NCBI GenBank assembly: GCA_002308995.1
Contig: DBWQ01000009.1
Coordinates: forward strand, 1-64,000
Length of the DNA: 64,000 nucleotides
Direction: 5' to 3'
Origin: Clostridiales bacterium UBA1234
Lineage (GTDB): Bacteria; Bacillota; Clostridia; TANB77; UBA1234
In this document: positions 1 through 8,398 of the stretch, piece by piece
How the letters are laid out: each line of letters opens with the position of its first letter
Position numbering within the stretch: position 1 is the first letter of the stretch
The notes under the pieces: model-generated
What the model was told of the DNA's origin: nothing
The model's input: only the letters and a program-made list of their open reading frames with translations
Database searches by the model: none
Translations under genes and position numbers: made by a program

Positions 1-195
1 ATTATTCAAACTTTTGTAGAAAAAGGAACACTAAATGGTAAAACTGTTATTCCGTTTTGCACATCAGGTAGCTCCGGTATTTCTGGAAGCGAAAGCACTT
101 TAAAAGAATATAGTAGTATTAATTGGATATCTGGAAAAAGGCTAACCACCTCTAAGGAAGAAGTGGAAAATTGGGTATCTTCTCTAAAGTATTAA
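1..195 (+). CDS. Flavodoxin-like protein, C-terminal part (cut by window edge)
   Basis: The first frame is open from base 1 to the TAA at 193-195 and encodes about 64 residues. It shows the flavodoxin C-terminal pattern: a beta strand (KTVIPFCTSG) followed by a glycine/serine-rich flavin-contacting loop, then a helix and the closing EVENWVSSL helix. The complete flavodoxin at 982-1485 has the same order (FVTHEGSG loop, final KVESWV helix), which supports the assignment. Flavodoxins are small cytoplasmic FMN electron carriers. The N-terminal phosphate-binding loop lies outside the window, so FMN binding cannot be confirmed. It is probably co-transcribed with the next gene 20 bases downstream. 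Confidence 0.75.
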   Translation: MIQTFVEKGTLNGKTVIPFCTSGSSGISGSESTLKEYSSINWISGKRLTTSKEEVENWVSSLKY

Positions 196-215
196 AGAAA
201 GGCTAGGCGTAAAAA

Positions 216-926
216 ATGAGTTTAGTTGTGAATATCTATTATACAGGTAAAAATGGATCTGCTAAAAAGTTTGCTCATGAAATGGTAGCAAGTGGAATCG
301 TGGATAGAGTAAGAGCGGAAGAGGGAAACGAAAGATATGAATATTTCTTTCCTATGGAGGATGAAGAAACAGTGATGCTAGTGGATCAATGGAAAAATGA
401 AGAAGCATTAGACATGCATCACAAATCTGAGATGATGAAAGAAATAGCCGAGCTTAGAAATGAGTATGAGCTTAAAATGAGAGTGGAAAAATATACAGAA
501 TATGAAGAAAAAAATAGCACTCATGGGGGAGCTTTTGGTATGGGAGAACCAAATGTGAATTACGCTCAGTATTTTAAAGGAAATTCATACCTTAAAATGC
601 TAGCGAAAACGGAGTCAGGAATTGGCTTTGCCAATGTTACTTTTGAACCAGGGTGCCGAAACAACTGGCACATTCACCATGCCCAAAAGGGTGGTGGCCA
701 GGTATTAATTTGTGTAGAAGGAGAAGGATGGTATCAAGAAGAGAAAAAGGAAGCACGTAGCCTAAAAGCAGGAGATATCGTTGTGATTCCAGCTAATGTA
801 AAGCATTGGCATGGGGCTAAAAAAGATACATGGTTTAGTCATATTGCGGTAGAAATTCCAGGGGAGGAAGCTTCTAACGAATGGTGTGAGCCAGTGACGG
901 AGGAAGAGTATAATCAATTGGGGTAA
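216..926 (+). CDS. Antibiotic-biosynthesis-monooxygenase-like domain fused to a cupin
   Basis: A 236-residue cytoplasmic protein with two domains. Residues 1-92 resemble the dimeric alpha/beta ABM fold (quinol-oxygenase or LsrG-like), with the typical strand ending in DQW near residue 59 and the histidine-containing helix MHHKS at 67-71. Residues about 115-215 form a small cupin. His152, His154, Glu169 and His197/His199 fit the metal-binding pattern (HIH, then GEG, then KHWHG). Similar fusions are annotated as carboxymuconolactone-decarboxylase-type cupins, but no substrate can be named here. It lies between two flavodoxin genes, suggesting a small redox or detoxification operon. The ATG at 216 has a weak GAAAGG 13 bases upstream. 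The fold assignment is firm and the reaction is unknown. Confidence 0.8.
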   Translation: MSLVVNIYYTGKNGSAKKFAHEMVASGIVDRVRAEEGNERYEYFFPMEDEETVMLVDQWKNEEALDMHHKSEMMKEIAELRNEYELKMRVEKYTEYEEKNSTHGGAFGMGEPNVNYAQYFKGNSYLKMLAKTESGIGFANVTFEPGCRNNWHIHHAQKGGGQVLICVEGEGWYQEEKKEARSLKAGDIVVIPANVKHWHGAKKDTWFSHIAVEIPGEEASNEWCEPVTEEEYNQLG

Positions 927-981
927 TGTTTAGGTACGTGGACATCCATTTTTAGTCTAAATAAAAGAGGAGGAAAAATTG

Positions 982-1485
982 ATGAGTAAAAGTATGATTA
1001 TTTATTTTTCAAGAGCAGATGAAAACTATTTTGGTGGTGCTATGAAATATATTGAAAAAGGAAACACCGAAGTAATTGCAGAATATATTCAAGGGCTAAC
1101 AAACGCAGATATGTTTAAAGTAGAGCCATTAGAGCCTTATTCTGCTAATTATATGACATGCATTGAAGAAGCAAAAGTAAGAACCAAAACTCACAATGCA
1201 CCAATAAAAAAAGAAGTGCCAGATATCACCCCTTATGAGGTAATTTATATTGGATCACCAGTATACTGGGGAGGCATGCCAGAAGAATTATTCACGGCAC
1301 TAAAAGAGTTAGATTTTACAGGAAAAACAATTAAGCCTTTTGTCACCCACGAAGGTTCCGGGCTTTCTAGTATTCCAAGTCAGTTAAAAAGCATTTGTAA
1401 AGGAGCAACCATTGACGATGCCATTGCCATTACTGGATCAACAGTAACCAGCGCAAAAGGAAAAGTGGAAAGCTGGGTGAAATAG
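982..1485 (+). CDS. Flavodoxin family protein
   Basis: A 167-residue flavodoxin of the Flavodoxin_4 type. The N-terminus MIIYFSRAD-(x)n-GNTEVIAEYI is the variant phosphate-binding loop. SPVYWGG at about residues 94-100 is the 50s flavin loop and THEGSG at about 122-127 the 90s loop. It should bind FMN and carry electrons in the cytoplasm. The ATG at 982 was chosen over an in-frame TTG at 979 because AGGAGG at 968-973 is 8 bases before it. The stretch YFGGAMKYIEKGNTEV inserted between strand 1 and helix 1 is typical of this subfamily. It is homologous to the truncated protein at the window start, so the two flank the cupin gene as a tandem pair. Confidence 0.88.
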   Translation: MSKSMIIYFSRADENYFGGAMKYIEKGNTEVIAEYIQGLTNADMFKVEPLEPYSANYMTCIEEAKVRTKTHNAPIKKEVPDITPYEVIYIGSPVYWGGMPEELFTALKELDFTGKTIKPFVTHEGSGLSSIPSQLKSICKGATIDDAIAITGSTVTSAKGKVESWVK

Positions 1486-1546
1486 CGCAGCGCAGTGCAC
1501 CCTTGTGCGCGTCCCCAAGTTCGCCTCCCAAGTACGGGAAAAATCC

Positions 1547-1575
1547 TTGCCAAAAAGCCTCTCCTATGATATAGT
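1547..1575 (+). promoter_or_regulatory. Sigma-A-type promoter of the large SLH gene
   Basis: TTGCCA at 1547-1552, a 17-base spacer and TATAGT at 1570-1575. It predicts a start near 1582 and a leader of about 110 bases before the ATG at 1693. Confidence 0.6.
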
Positions 1576-1589
1576 AAGCACGACAGGTT

Positions 1590-1664
1590 TTGCTTACGGA
1601 AGTAAGCAATTGCAAGTTTCTTGAAAATGCATTTAAGTGAGATAAAATAATCTCATTTACATGC
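1590..1664 (+). promoter_or_regulatory. Two-hairpin 5' leader of the SLH gene
   Basis: Hairpin 1 is a perfect 8-bp stem (TTGCTTAC 1590-1597, GTAAGCAA 1602-1609) capped by a GGAA tetraloop of the GNRA type. Hairpin 2 pairs 1629-1643 with 1650-1664 (14 of 15 pairs counting one G-U) around a six-base loop. Neither is followed by a T-run, so they are not terminators. Long folded leaders that stabilise mRNA are known for abundant S-layer genes; that role here is inferred. Confidence 0.5.
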
Positions 1665-1692
1665 AAATTTTAAAGGAGGGGAGCTTTAAATA

Positions 1693-4600
1693 ATGTTAAG
1701 CAAATTATTAAAACAAACAACAAAGATAGGAATCATTGGGGTAATGGTTTCAATATTATTAGGAATGACAGTATATGGAGTGGAGGCACATACCCTTACA
1801 TTATTATCTAACGAGCCAACTTGCCGAATCGAATACAATTTAACTAATTATGCTAGCGGAGATACGTTGGAATTTGCAGAAGGAACAGAAGTCAGATTGT
1901 ATGCTAGAGCAGGTGAAGGGTTCTTATTTGATGAGGCATCATCGGAGGATGTTGAAATTGAGGAAACTGGCTCAATCGGCAGAAGATTTTTTATGCCAAA
2001 TAAAGATGTAACGGTTTTATTTAATTTTGAGGAAGGTCCTGCTACCATTGTAGGAAGTTCCATTTATAGACAAGGCGAGGAAGCAACCGTTAAGTTTTAT
2101 TCGAATAAAGCGGGCACCTATTATTTTTGCGTAACGGATAGTAGTGTTGTTCCTTCCAAAAGTGATATTAAGGCAGGAACGATTGATGGAATTGGTGGGT
2201 ATGATGGTGCTACTGTAGGAACCAATACCATTTCTCTTGATGGATTATCTACTGGTATGCAATATGTGTATATTTTTGTGGATAATGGTAATGACAGTAA
2301 CTTGATTATCATGGAGATGCCTTATGATATCTATTATCTTGAAAATTTTGAAGCATATCCAATTGATTCCTATATTAGTAGTGGAGCTCTTTCACCAATG
2401 AGTCAGATTCATGATGGTACAGGAAGCGCAAATCAAAAAGTAGTCGCAAGTATTACAGATGGCAAAATGTTAAGCCTAAGTAGTAGTGGCAGTTGGGCAT
2501 CTGACCAGATTATCAAATGGGATAGTATGGTGCCAACAACAGGAGTATATGTTTTTGAAGGAGATGTGAGCACCACTTATTCTTCTGATGAAATAGGTTC
2601 TTGGCTTGCAAGATTTACCATGACGAATGGAAATTATGGAAGCCCTAATAGAGAAATGGGTGTTCATTTCAAAGATACGGTTATTCGTGAAGCTACAAAA
2701 GAAGAGATTGCACTAAAAGATAGCTTTACAAAGAATACGTGGTATCATATTAAAATTGAAGCTTTCCCAGAAAATAATATGGTTTTTGTATACATTAATG
2801 GAGAAAAATTTGGCCCATTTGAGATTCCTTCTGGAATTGATAGAATGGCAATTACAGCTGGGCATGGCTATACAGCATATTATGATAATTTAGTTTATTA
2901 TGCAGACCCATCTTTAGAAGTACCAATTATGAGAAAATTGGTTGTAAATAACGGAACATCAGATGCAGATACAGTGGTAGAAGAAGATACTACCGTTACC
3001 ATTACAGCAGATGAGCCTCCTGCTGGTTTAGTATTTTATCGTTGGAACGTTATTAGTGGTGACATTGCATTAGAGGATGCAAATTCTGCAGAAACCACGT
3101 TTACGATGGGAACAGAAAATGTGGAAGTAACAGCAGAATATAAAGCTGTTATTATTGGGCAACTTGTTTATGAGCTTTCTGATACTTATGGTGATGGCTG
3201 GAATGGAAATGAAATTAGAATTATCGATACATCAGGTGATAGAGTTGTGGAAACATTGACAATAGAGAGTGGATCTTCAAACAATGGAATCACAGAAAAT
3301 CTTGAGATGGGGCATGTATATCATTTGTATTGGAATCATGGAAGTTACCCAGGTGAGGCAAATTTTAAGCTAAAGAGTGAAAGTGGCAATATTTTATTTG
3401 AAGGATATGGTAATGTCAACCTAACAGAAAGTGGTATTTTCCTTGTGGTTGAAGTAGGAGAAACCGGCGACATAGAAGAAGAAACCTATACCGCTAAAAT
3501 TGCTGCTGTGGATATTGCAGATGGCGAAGAGATTGAAGGAGCAACTTTACAATTATTAGATAGTGAAAACAATGTAATTAAGGAATGGGTTTCAACATTT
3601 GATGCAGAAGAAATTACTGGCTTAAGTGGTGATGCAGAATATACCCTTAAAGTAACAGTCGCTCCAGATGGCTACACCATTCCAACAGAAATTACGGTTG
3701 CCATTGACGATGCTGGAACGATTACTTCTACAGGAAGCATCAGAATTGATGGAGATGATAAGATTTTACTTGTTGAATTTGCCATGACACATGTGGAAAT
3801 CTTAACAGTCAATGCGTCAGACTTTTCAGCACTTTCAGGTGCTACTGTTCAGATGGTAGATTCAGAAGGAAATGTAGTAGATGAATGGTCATCTTCGAGT
3901 GACAATCATATCATTGAGGGATTTTTAACAGGAGAAGAGTACACGTTAAGAGTTACTGTGGTACCAAATGAGGAGGTTTATGAGATTCCTTCAGAAACTG
4001 TGTTTACGATGGCAACTGATGGAACCATTACTTATACAGGAGATAGCACAGATGCGGGAGTTCTTTATGTGAGCATTCCAGAAAAAAAAGTAACTACCTA
4101 CACTGTAACATTGGATGCCAATGGTGGAACAGTGACACCAACTTCTAAAGAAGTTACCGAAAATGGCACCTATGGAGAATTACCAACACCTACCAACGAA
4201 AAAGACGTAACCTTCTTGGGTTGGTATCAACAAAAAATAGTGCATGATGACACAAGATGCTTTAATGATACAACGGTTCCTGGATGGGTAGTGAGAGCAA
4301 CTCCTGCTGAAGATATGAATCATCATAATTCAGGGGTTCATTATTTTAAGCCAGGTGATTTATTAGTATTTGATATTACGATTGATGGATTAGAAAATGA
4401 AGTAGAAATTGATAGAGTTGATGTCAACGACGACTATCTAAGCGAAAGCGACTATGTCATTTCGGATGATAAACAAAATGTAAGAGGATATACTACGATT
4501 ACAGAAGATCAATATGGCTATGTACTTGATTTTATCGATGTAGAAGTGACTGGCCAGGTAGACTATACCATTAATGAATTTGCTCTATATCATGGCCTAG

Positions 4601-6081
4601 TTACTGCTGAAAGTAGTATTACCAATAGCAATCATACGTTAATTGCTGCATGGAATACAGAAGCGTACGAAGCAGAAATTCAAACAGTAGATGAAATTAA
4701 TGTTACATTAGAAATACCAAATGCAGGAACAGTAGTAACTGTAGAAGGTGAATATAGTAGCGAATATAAGTCTACGCAAGCGCCTAAACCTAGTGTAACT
4801 GTTCCAAGTAATGTAAATTATATCGTTGCGCAATATGACTATTTTGGAGATATTTCCGATGCAACATTTTGGTATGTAGATAGCGAAGCAACTGAGCTAT
4901 TTAGTGGTGAAATGCTTGCAGGTGAAACATATTATGCAGATCTTTGGTTTGAGCCAAATGAAGGATATATCATTTCAGAAGATGTTACGATGATAGTAAA
5001 TTCTGAAAATATACCTGCATCTACTGATGGAACAGGTGCATTCCGTGCCATTGTTCCAGTAACCATTCCAGAAGAAGAAAGCACCGTATTTACTGTTGCA
5101 TTTAATTCCGATGGTGGAAGTGAAGTGGCAAGTCAAGAGGTTGCAAGCGGTGAAAAAGCGACCAAACCTAAGAATCCAACCAAGAAAGGCTATACCTTTA
5201 AAGAGTGGCAAAAAGATGGAGCAAAATTTGATTTCAAAACACCAATTACAGAAAATATGGAACTAAAAGCTATTTGGACAGTAAGAACTTCAACAGGTGG
5301 CGGTAGTAGTTCAACATCAAGTTACAAAATAACCACCAAGATAGAAAATGGAACCATTACCCCAGAAAACATCAGTGTAGAGAAAAATGAAGATCAAGAA
5401 TTTACTTTTAAAGTAGATGACGGCTATGAAATTACAGATGTATTAGTAGATGGCAAATCAGTAGGAGTAGTTACCAGCTACAAGCTAGAAAAAGTAACAG
5501 AAAAACATACCATTGAAGTAAAAACAGCGAAAGTAGAAGCATTTAATAACGTGGATGATTGGGCAAAAGAAGAGATGGAAAAAGCAATCGAAATGGGATT
5601 AGTTCCAGAAACTTTTTCGAAAAAAGACGCCACTAAGCCAATCACTAGATTAGACTTTGCAGCAGTTGCAGTTAAACTTTATGAAGCACTTACAGGTAAA
5701 AAAGCAGAACCAGCAAAAGAAAACCCATTTACCGATACGGGTGATGAATATGTATTAAAAGCCTATGCACTTGGCATCACCAAAGGAACAAGCAAAACCA
5801 CCTTTACACCAAAGACAGAAATCACGAGAGAACAAATGGCAACGATGTTAACAAGAGCCTTTGCAAAAGCAGGCATCAACACAGAAATTGACATCACCAA
5901 TATCACAAGATTTGCAGATGATAGTGATTTAAGCGATTGGGGAAGACCATCGGTTTACTTTATGGAAAAAGAAGAAATTATTAAAGGAATTGGCAATAAC
6001 TTATTTAATGGCTTAGGAAATGCTAAAGTAGAAGAAGCCATCGCCATTGTACTTAGAAGTGTAGAAGTATTTGCAAAATAG
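1693..6081 (+). CDS. Large secreted SLH-domain surface protein with InlB-type repeats
   Basis: A 1,462-residue exported protein. A signal peptide (about 1-33, ending near VEA) is followed by beta-rich modules: a laminin-G/concanavalin-like domain around 220-420 (LENFEAY, WYHIKIEAF, YYDNLVYY), two prealbumin-like modules around 595-790 and two Listeria-Bacteroides/InlB-type repeats (VTLDANGG and VAFNSDGG, each with a GW or EW partner). A Gly/Ser-rich linker near 1200 precedes one more beta module. Three SLH repeats (about 1285-1462, with TREQMATML and LSDWG) should anchor it to pyruvylated secondary cell-wall polymer. A strong AAGGAGGGG lies 12 bases before the ATG. It is preceded by its own promoter and folded leader and followed by a terminator, so it is monocistronic. 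Adhesion or a structural coat is plausible; no catalytic motif was found. Confidence 0.88.
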   Translation: MLSKLLKQTTKIGIIGVMVSILLGMTVYGVEAHTLTLLSNEPTCRIEYNLTNYASGDTLEFAEGTEVRLYARAGEGFLFDEASSEDVEIEETGSIGRRFFMPNKDVTVLFNFEEGPATIVGSSIYRQGEEATVKFYSNKAGTYYFCVTDSSVVPSKSDIKAGTIDGIGGYDGATVGTNTISLDGLSTGMQYVYIFVDNGNDSNLIIMEMPYDIYYLENFEAYPIDSYISSGALSPMSQIHDGTGSANQKVVASITDGKMLSLSSSGSWASDQIIKWDSMVPTTGVYVFEGDVSTTYSSDEIGSWLARFTMTNGNYGSPNREMGVHFKDTVIREATKEEIALKDSFTKNTWYHIKIEAFPENNMVFVYINGEKFGPFEIPSGIDRMAITAGHGYTAYYDNLVYYADPSLEVPIMRKLVVNNGTSDADTVVEEDTTVTITADEPPAGLVFYRWNVISGDIALEDANSAETTFTMGTENVEVTAEYKAVIIGQLVYELSDTYGDGWNGNEIRIIDTSGDRVVETLTIESGSSNNGITENLEMGHVYHLYWNHGSYPGEANFKLKSESGNILFEGYGNVNLTESGIFLVVEVGETGDIEEETYTAKIAAVDIADGEEIEGATLQLLDSENNVIKEWVSTFDAEEITGLSGDAEYTLKVTVAPDGYTIPTEITVAIDDAGTITSTGSIRIDGDDKILLVEFAMTHVEILTVNASDFSALSGATVQMVDSEGNVVDEWSSSSDNHIIEGFLTGEEYTLRVTVVPNEEVYEIPSETVFTMATDGTITYTGDSTDAGVLYVSIPEKKVTTYTVTLDANGGTVTPTSKEVTENGTYGELPTPTNEKDVTFLGWYQQKIVHDDTRCFNDTTVPGWVVRATPAEDMNHHNSGVHYFKPGDLLVFDITIDGLENEVEIDRVDVNDDYLSESDYVISDDKQNVRGYTTITEDQYGYVLDFIDVEVTGQVDYTINEFALYHGLVTAESSITNSNHTLIAAWNTEAYEAEIQTVDEINVTLEIPNAGTVVTVEGEYSSEYKSTQAPKPSVTVPSNVNYIVAQYDYFGDISDATFWYVDSEATELFSGEMLAGETYYADLWFEPNEGYIISEDVTMIVNSENIPASTDGTGAFRAIVPVTIPEEESTVFTVAFNSDGGSEVASQEVASGEKATKPKNPTKKGYTFKEWQKDGAKFDFKTPITENMELKAIWTVRTSTGGGSSSTSSYKITTKIENGTITPENISVEKNEDQEFTFKVDDGYEITDVLVDGKSVGVVTSYKLEKVTEKHTIEVKTAKVEAFNNVDDWAKEEMEKAIEMGLVPETFSKKDATKPITRLDFAAVAVKLYEALTGKKAEPAKENPFTDTGDEYVLKAYALGITKGTSKTTFTPKTEITREQMATMLTRAFAKAGINTEIDITNITRFADDSDLSDWGRPSVYFMEKEEIIKGIGNNLFNGLGNAKVEEAIAIVLRSVEVFAK

Positions 6082-6092
6082 AATAAGAAAAG

Positions 6093-6132
6093 AAAGACTA
6101 GAGTTTGAATAAAAAAATTCTAGTCTTTTTTC
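6093..6132 (+). terminator. Rho-independent terminator of the SLH gene
   Basis: A 10-bp stem (AAAGACTAGA 6093-6102 with TCTAGTCTTT 6119-6128) followed directly by a T-run. Confidence 0.85.
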
Positions 6133-6173
6133 ATTGATTTTGATATAATTTCCATGTAGGAGGTGGTTGAAAA

Positions 6174-6785
6174 ATGTCGAACTATCCAGATAGAATCTAT
6201 AAAGGAAATAGCCTAATTGAAGATTTCGAAAACTACGTGGTAGTTGATATTGAAACTACCAGCCTAGACCACTTTCGAGATGATGAGATTTTAGAGATTA
6301 GTGCCATTCGCGTAAGAGATAAAAAAGAAGTAAAATATTTTTCCAAAATCATTAAAATTCGTGAAGAAGTGGGCTATTACACCACCCAGCTAACGGGCAT
6401 TACCAATGAAATGGTAGAAAAAGAGGGAAAAGATTTAATCAAAGTTTTAAAGAGTTTTCATCGATTTGTGGGCAAAGATATCATTGTTGGCCACAATGTC
6501 AATTTTGATATTAATTATTTGTACGATAGCATGGAAGAAAATTTGGGTGAGTACTTAACCAACGATTTTGTGGATACGTTAAGGCTTTCACGAAGAATAC
6601 TTCCTGAGATGAAACATCACAAACTAGATGATTTAATAGATTATTTTCATTTAAAAAGAAGAAACGAGCACCGCGCCTTAAATGATTGTGTATTAACGAA
6701 TCAGGTGTTCTTAAAGCTATGTAAAATGATGAAAAAACGAGAAGGCAATGCTTTCGTTGCTCCTAGAAATAAGAGATTAGGTTAA
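6174..6785 (+). CDS. DnaQ-like 3'-5' exonuclease (DEDDh)
   Basis: A 203-residue stand-alone exonuclease of the DNA polymerase III epsilon/PolC type. The three motifs are present: ExoI VVDIETTSLD with Asp25 and Glu27, ExoII GHNVNFDINYL with the third Asp, and ExoIII HRALNDC supplying the general-base His and last Asp. Length fits the single-domain family, so it has no polymerase or helicase part. It is expected to trim single-stranded 3' ends in DNA or RNA with two metal ions. The ATG follows AGGAGGT with suitable spacing. A TATAAT at 6144-6149 may be its -10 element; no good -35 was seen. It sits alone between the SLH gene and a membrane protein gene. Confidence 0.9.
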   Translation: MSNYPDRIYKGNSLIEDFENYVVVDIETTSLDHFRDDEILEISAIRVRDKKEVKYFSKIIKIREEVGYYTTQLTGITNEMVEKEGKDLIKVLKSFHRFVGKDIIVGHNVNFDINYLYDSMEENLGEYLTNDFVDTLRLSRRILPEMKHHKLDDLIDYFHLKRRNEHRALNDCVLTNQVFLKLCKMMKKREGNAFVAPRNKRLG

Positions 6786-6840
6786 AAAACGTTTCTTGGT
6801 CTATGCTATACCTAAGTAAAAAATGTGGAGGAATGATCAA

Positions 6841-7665
6841 ATGTTAAATACTTTTGAAGTATATGTATTACTATTTTTTTCGTATGCTTTTATGGGATGG
6901 TGCCTAGAAGTTTTTGAAAAATTAAAACAATATCATCGATTTATCAACCGTGGATTCTTAATTGGACCGTATTGCCCGGTTTACGGGTGTGGAGCCATAC
7001 TTATTACACTTCTTCTAGAAAAATATGTGGAAGATCCTTTTGCATTATTCGTATTTGCGATGCTCATCTGCTCCATTCTGGAGTATTTAACAAGCTACGT
7101 GATGGAGAAGGTGTTCCATGCGAGATGGTGGGATTACAGCACTAAACGATTCAACTTAAATGGCAGGGTGTGCCTAGATTTTGTATTCTTCTTTGGTCTT
7201 TTAGGAATTTTAATTATGTATGTTTTAAATCCGTTCTTTATAAGGATTTATCGTATGCTCCCAATGCCCGCCATCACAAGTATTTGTAGTATATTGATAC
7301 TTTTATTTACAACAGATGGTGTTATTTCCTTAATCACGTTATTTCATTTTAGAAAAGATATTCAGCTATTTGATAAAGATAATACCGAAGAGATGTCTGC
7401 TATAGTATGGAACGAAGTAGTGGCTACGATGACATGGGGTGAAAGAAGACTTGCTAGAGCATTCCCCGGCTTAAGACTTATGAGAATTGCAATTAAGAAA
7501 AATATTAGAGAAGCCAAAAACGAGCTAAATCAAAAGCAAGAAAAAATCAAAAGACAAACCGAGCAGAAATTAATGGAACTTAAAGATGAGTACGATTACA
7601 GAATGAACGAAATACAAAAGATTGCGAACAAGAAAATTGATTTAATTAATTTGAAAAAGAAATAG
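6841..7665 (+). CDS. CmpB-type putative ABC-transporter membrane protein (PF06541-like)
   Basis: A 274-residue protein with about five hydrophobic segments in the first 170 residues and a highly charged coiled-coil tail (about 205-274, rich in K/E/Q). The family signatures are clear: YAFMGWCLEVF, NRGFLIGPYCPVYG, ARWWDYS and LNGRVCL. Pfam names the family 'putative ABC-transporter type IV', but transport has not been shown and no ATPase gene is adjacent. The in-frame ATG at 6841 is preferred over 6823 because TGGAGG at 6826-6831 then lies 9 bases upstream. It ends before a strong hairpin, so it is probably transcribed alone or with the exonuclease. Confidence 0.85.
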   Translation: MLNTFEVYVLLFFSYAFMGWCLEVFEKLKQYHRFINRGFLIGPYCPVYGCGAILITLLLEKYVEDPFALFVFAMLICSILEYLTSYVMEKVFHARWWDYSTKRFNLNGRVCLDFVFFFGLLGILIMYVLNPFFIRIYRMLPMPAITSICSILILLFTTDGVISLITLFHFRKDIQLFDKDNTEEMSAIVWNEVVATMTWGERRLARAFPGLRLMRIAIKKNIREAKNELNQKQEKIKRQTEQKLMELKDEYDYRMNEIQKIANKKIDLINLKKK

Positions 7666-7711
7666 GCGAACAAAGTATGCCTTTAAGTCCATACATCTTC
7701 CTTGAAATCTG

Positions 7712-7755
7712 TCTCTTAGTATGATAAAGTAAAGTCATACTAAGAGATTTATTTT
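7712..7755 (+). terminator. Perfect 13-bp hairpin terminator
   Basis: TCTCTTAGTATGA (7712-7724) pairs exactly with TCATACTAAGAGA (7735-7747) and is followed by TTTATTTTG. A weak TTGAAA (7702) with a -10-like TAAAGT overlaps the stem, so it might also act as an operator for the next operon. Confidence 0.7.
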
Positions 7756-7784
7756 GTGCCAAAAAGGTCCGTCCCCATTGGCAT
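7756..7784 (+). repeat. REP-like dispersed element with GGGGACGGACC core
   Basis: The reverse complement reads TGCCAAT-GGGGACGGACC-TTTTTGGCA, with short TGCCA/TGGCA ends (7757 and 7779 region). I recall the same core as a common intergenic repeat in Bacillota, often linked to IS200-like REP transposases. No transposase is in this window. Confidence 0.45.
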
Positions 7785-7799
7785 ATTTTGGAGGCAGAA

Positions 7800-8384
7800 A
7801 TGCTTATTTTAATGTTTTATATCACCTTAACAGGAGCAATCATAGCTGGAATTATCAATTCCATTTTTTGCAAGCTTCCGGTTGCTCAAGGGTTAAAAAT
7901 ACCAATGGATTTTGGTAAGAATTTTATCGACAAAAAGAGAATTTTTGGCGACAACAAAACGTGGAAAGGGTTTATAGGCTATCTTGTTTTTAATATTTTG
8001 CTTGCAATATTATTTGGCTGGATTTGGAAGATTACCAAGTTAGAGCATTTAAACTTTTTCTACTTAAACAACGAAAATACACTTGTTTATAATCTGCTAA
8101 CAGGCTTTTTGCTTGGGCTTTTCTATGCACTATTTGAGCTTCCTAATAGCTTTTTAAAAAGAAGGCTAGGTATTGAGCCAGGCCAAACGACCAGCGGTTT
8201 TAAAAAGGGTTTCTTTATTATTCTAGACCAAGCAGATTCTGTATTTGGCTTAGCCTTTGTAGTGTGGCTTTTTTACCCGCTAGGAATCAAAAACTATATG
8301 TTGTTAGTATTGATAGGGTCAATCACCCATTTGTTGATTAATATGCTATTATACTTTTTGCACCTTAGAAAAAATATGTTTTAA
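7800..8384 (+). CDS. CDP-archaeol synthase-like CTP:lipid-phosphate cytidylyltransferase (CarS/PF01864 family)
   Basis: A 194-residue polytopic membrane protein. It carries the CarS signature set: FGDNKTWKGF (about 46-55), ELPNSFLKRRLGI (about 115-127) and the C-terminal DQADSVFG, which bind CTP and metal in the CdsA/CarS superfamily. Archaeal CarS makes CDP-archaeol from an unsaturated diether phosphate; bacterial members have uncertain substrates. ATG 7800 was chosen because GGAGG at 7790-7794 is 5 bases upstream; an earlier in-frame TTG at 7788 lies before that site. It is the first gene of a closely spaced set with two phosphotransferase-like enzymes, a UbiA-like prenyltransferase, a GNAT and an acyl ligase. 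A role in activating an unusual prenyl or ether lipid is inferred. Confidence 0.82.
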   Translation: MLILMFYITLTGAIIAGIINSIFCKLPVAQGLKIPMDFGKNFIDKKRIFGDNKTWKGFIGYLVFNILLAILFGWIWKITKLEHLNFFYLNNENTLVYNLLTGFLLGLFYALFELPNSFLKRRLGIEPGQTTSGFKKGFFIILDQADSVFGLAFVVWLFYPLGIKNYMLLVLIGSITHLLINMLLYFLHLRKNMF

Positions 8385-8398
8385 AAGGACGAAAAAAA

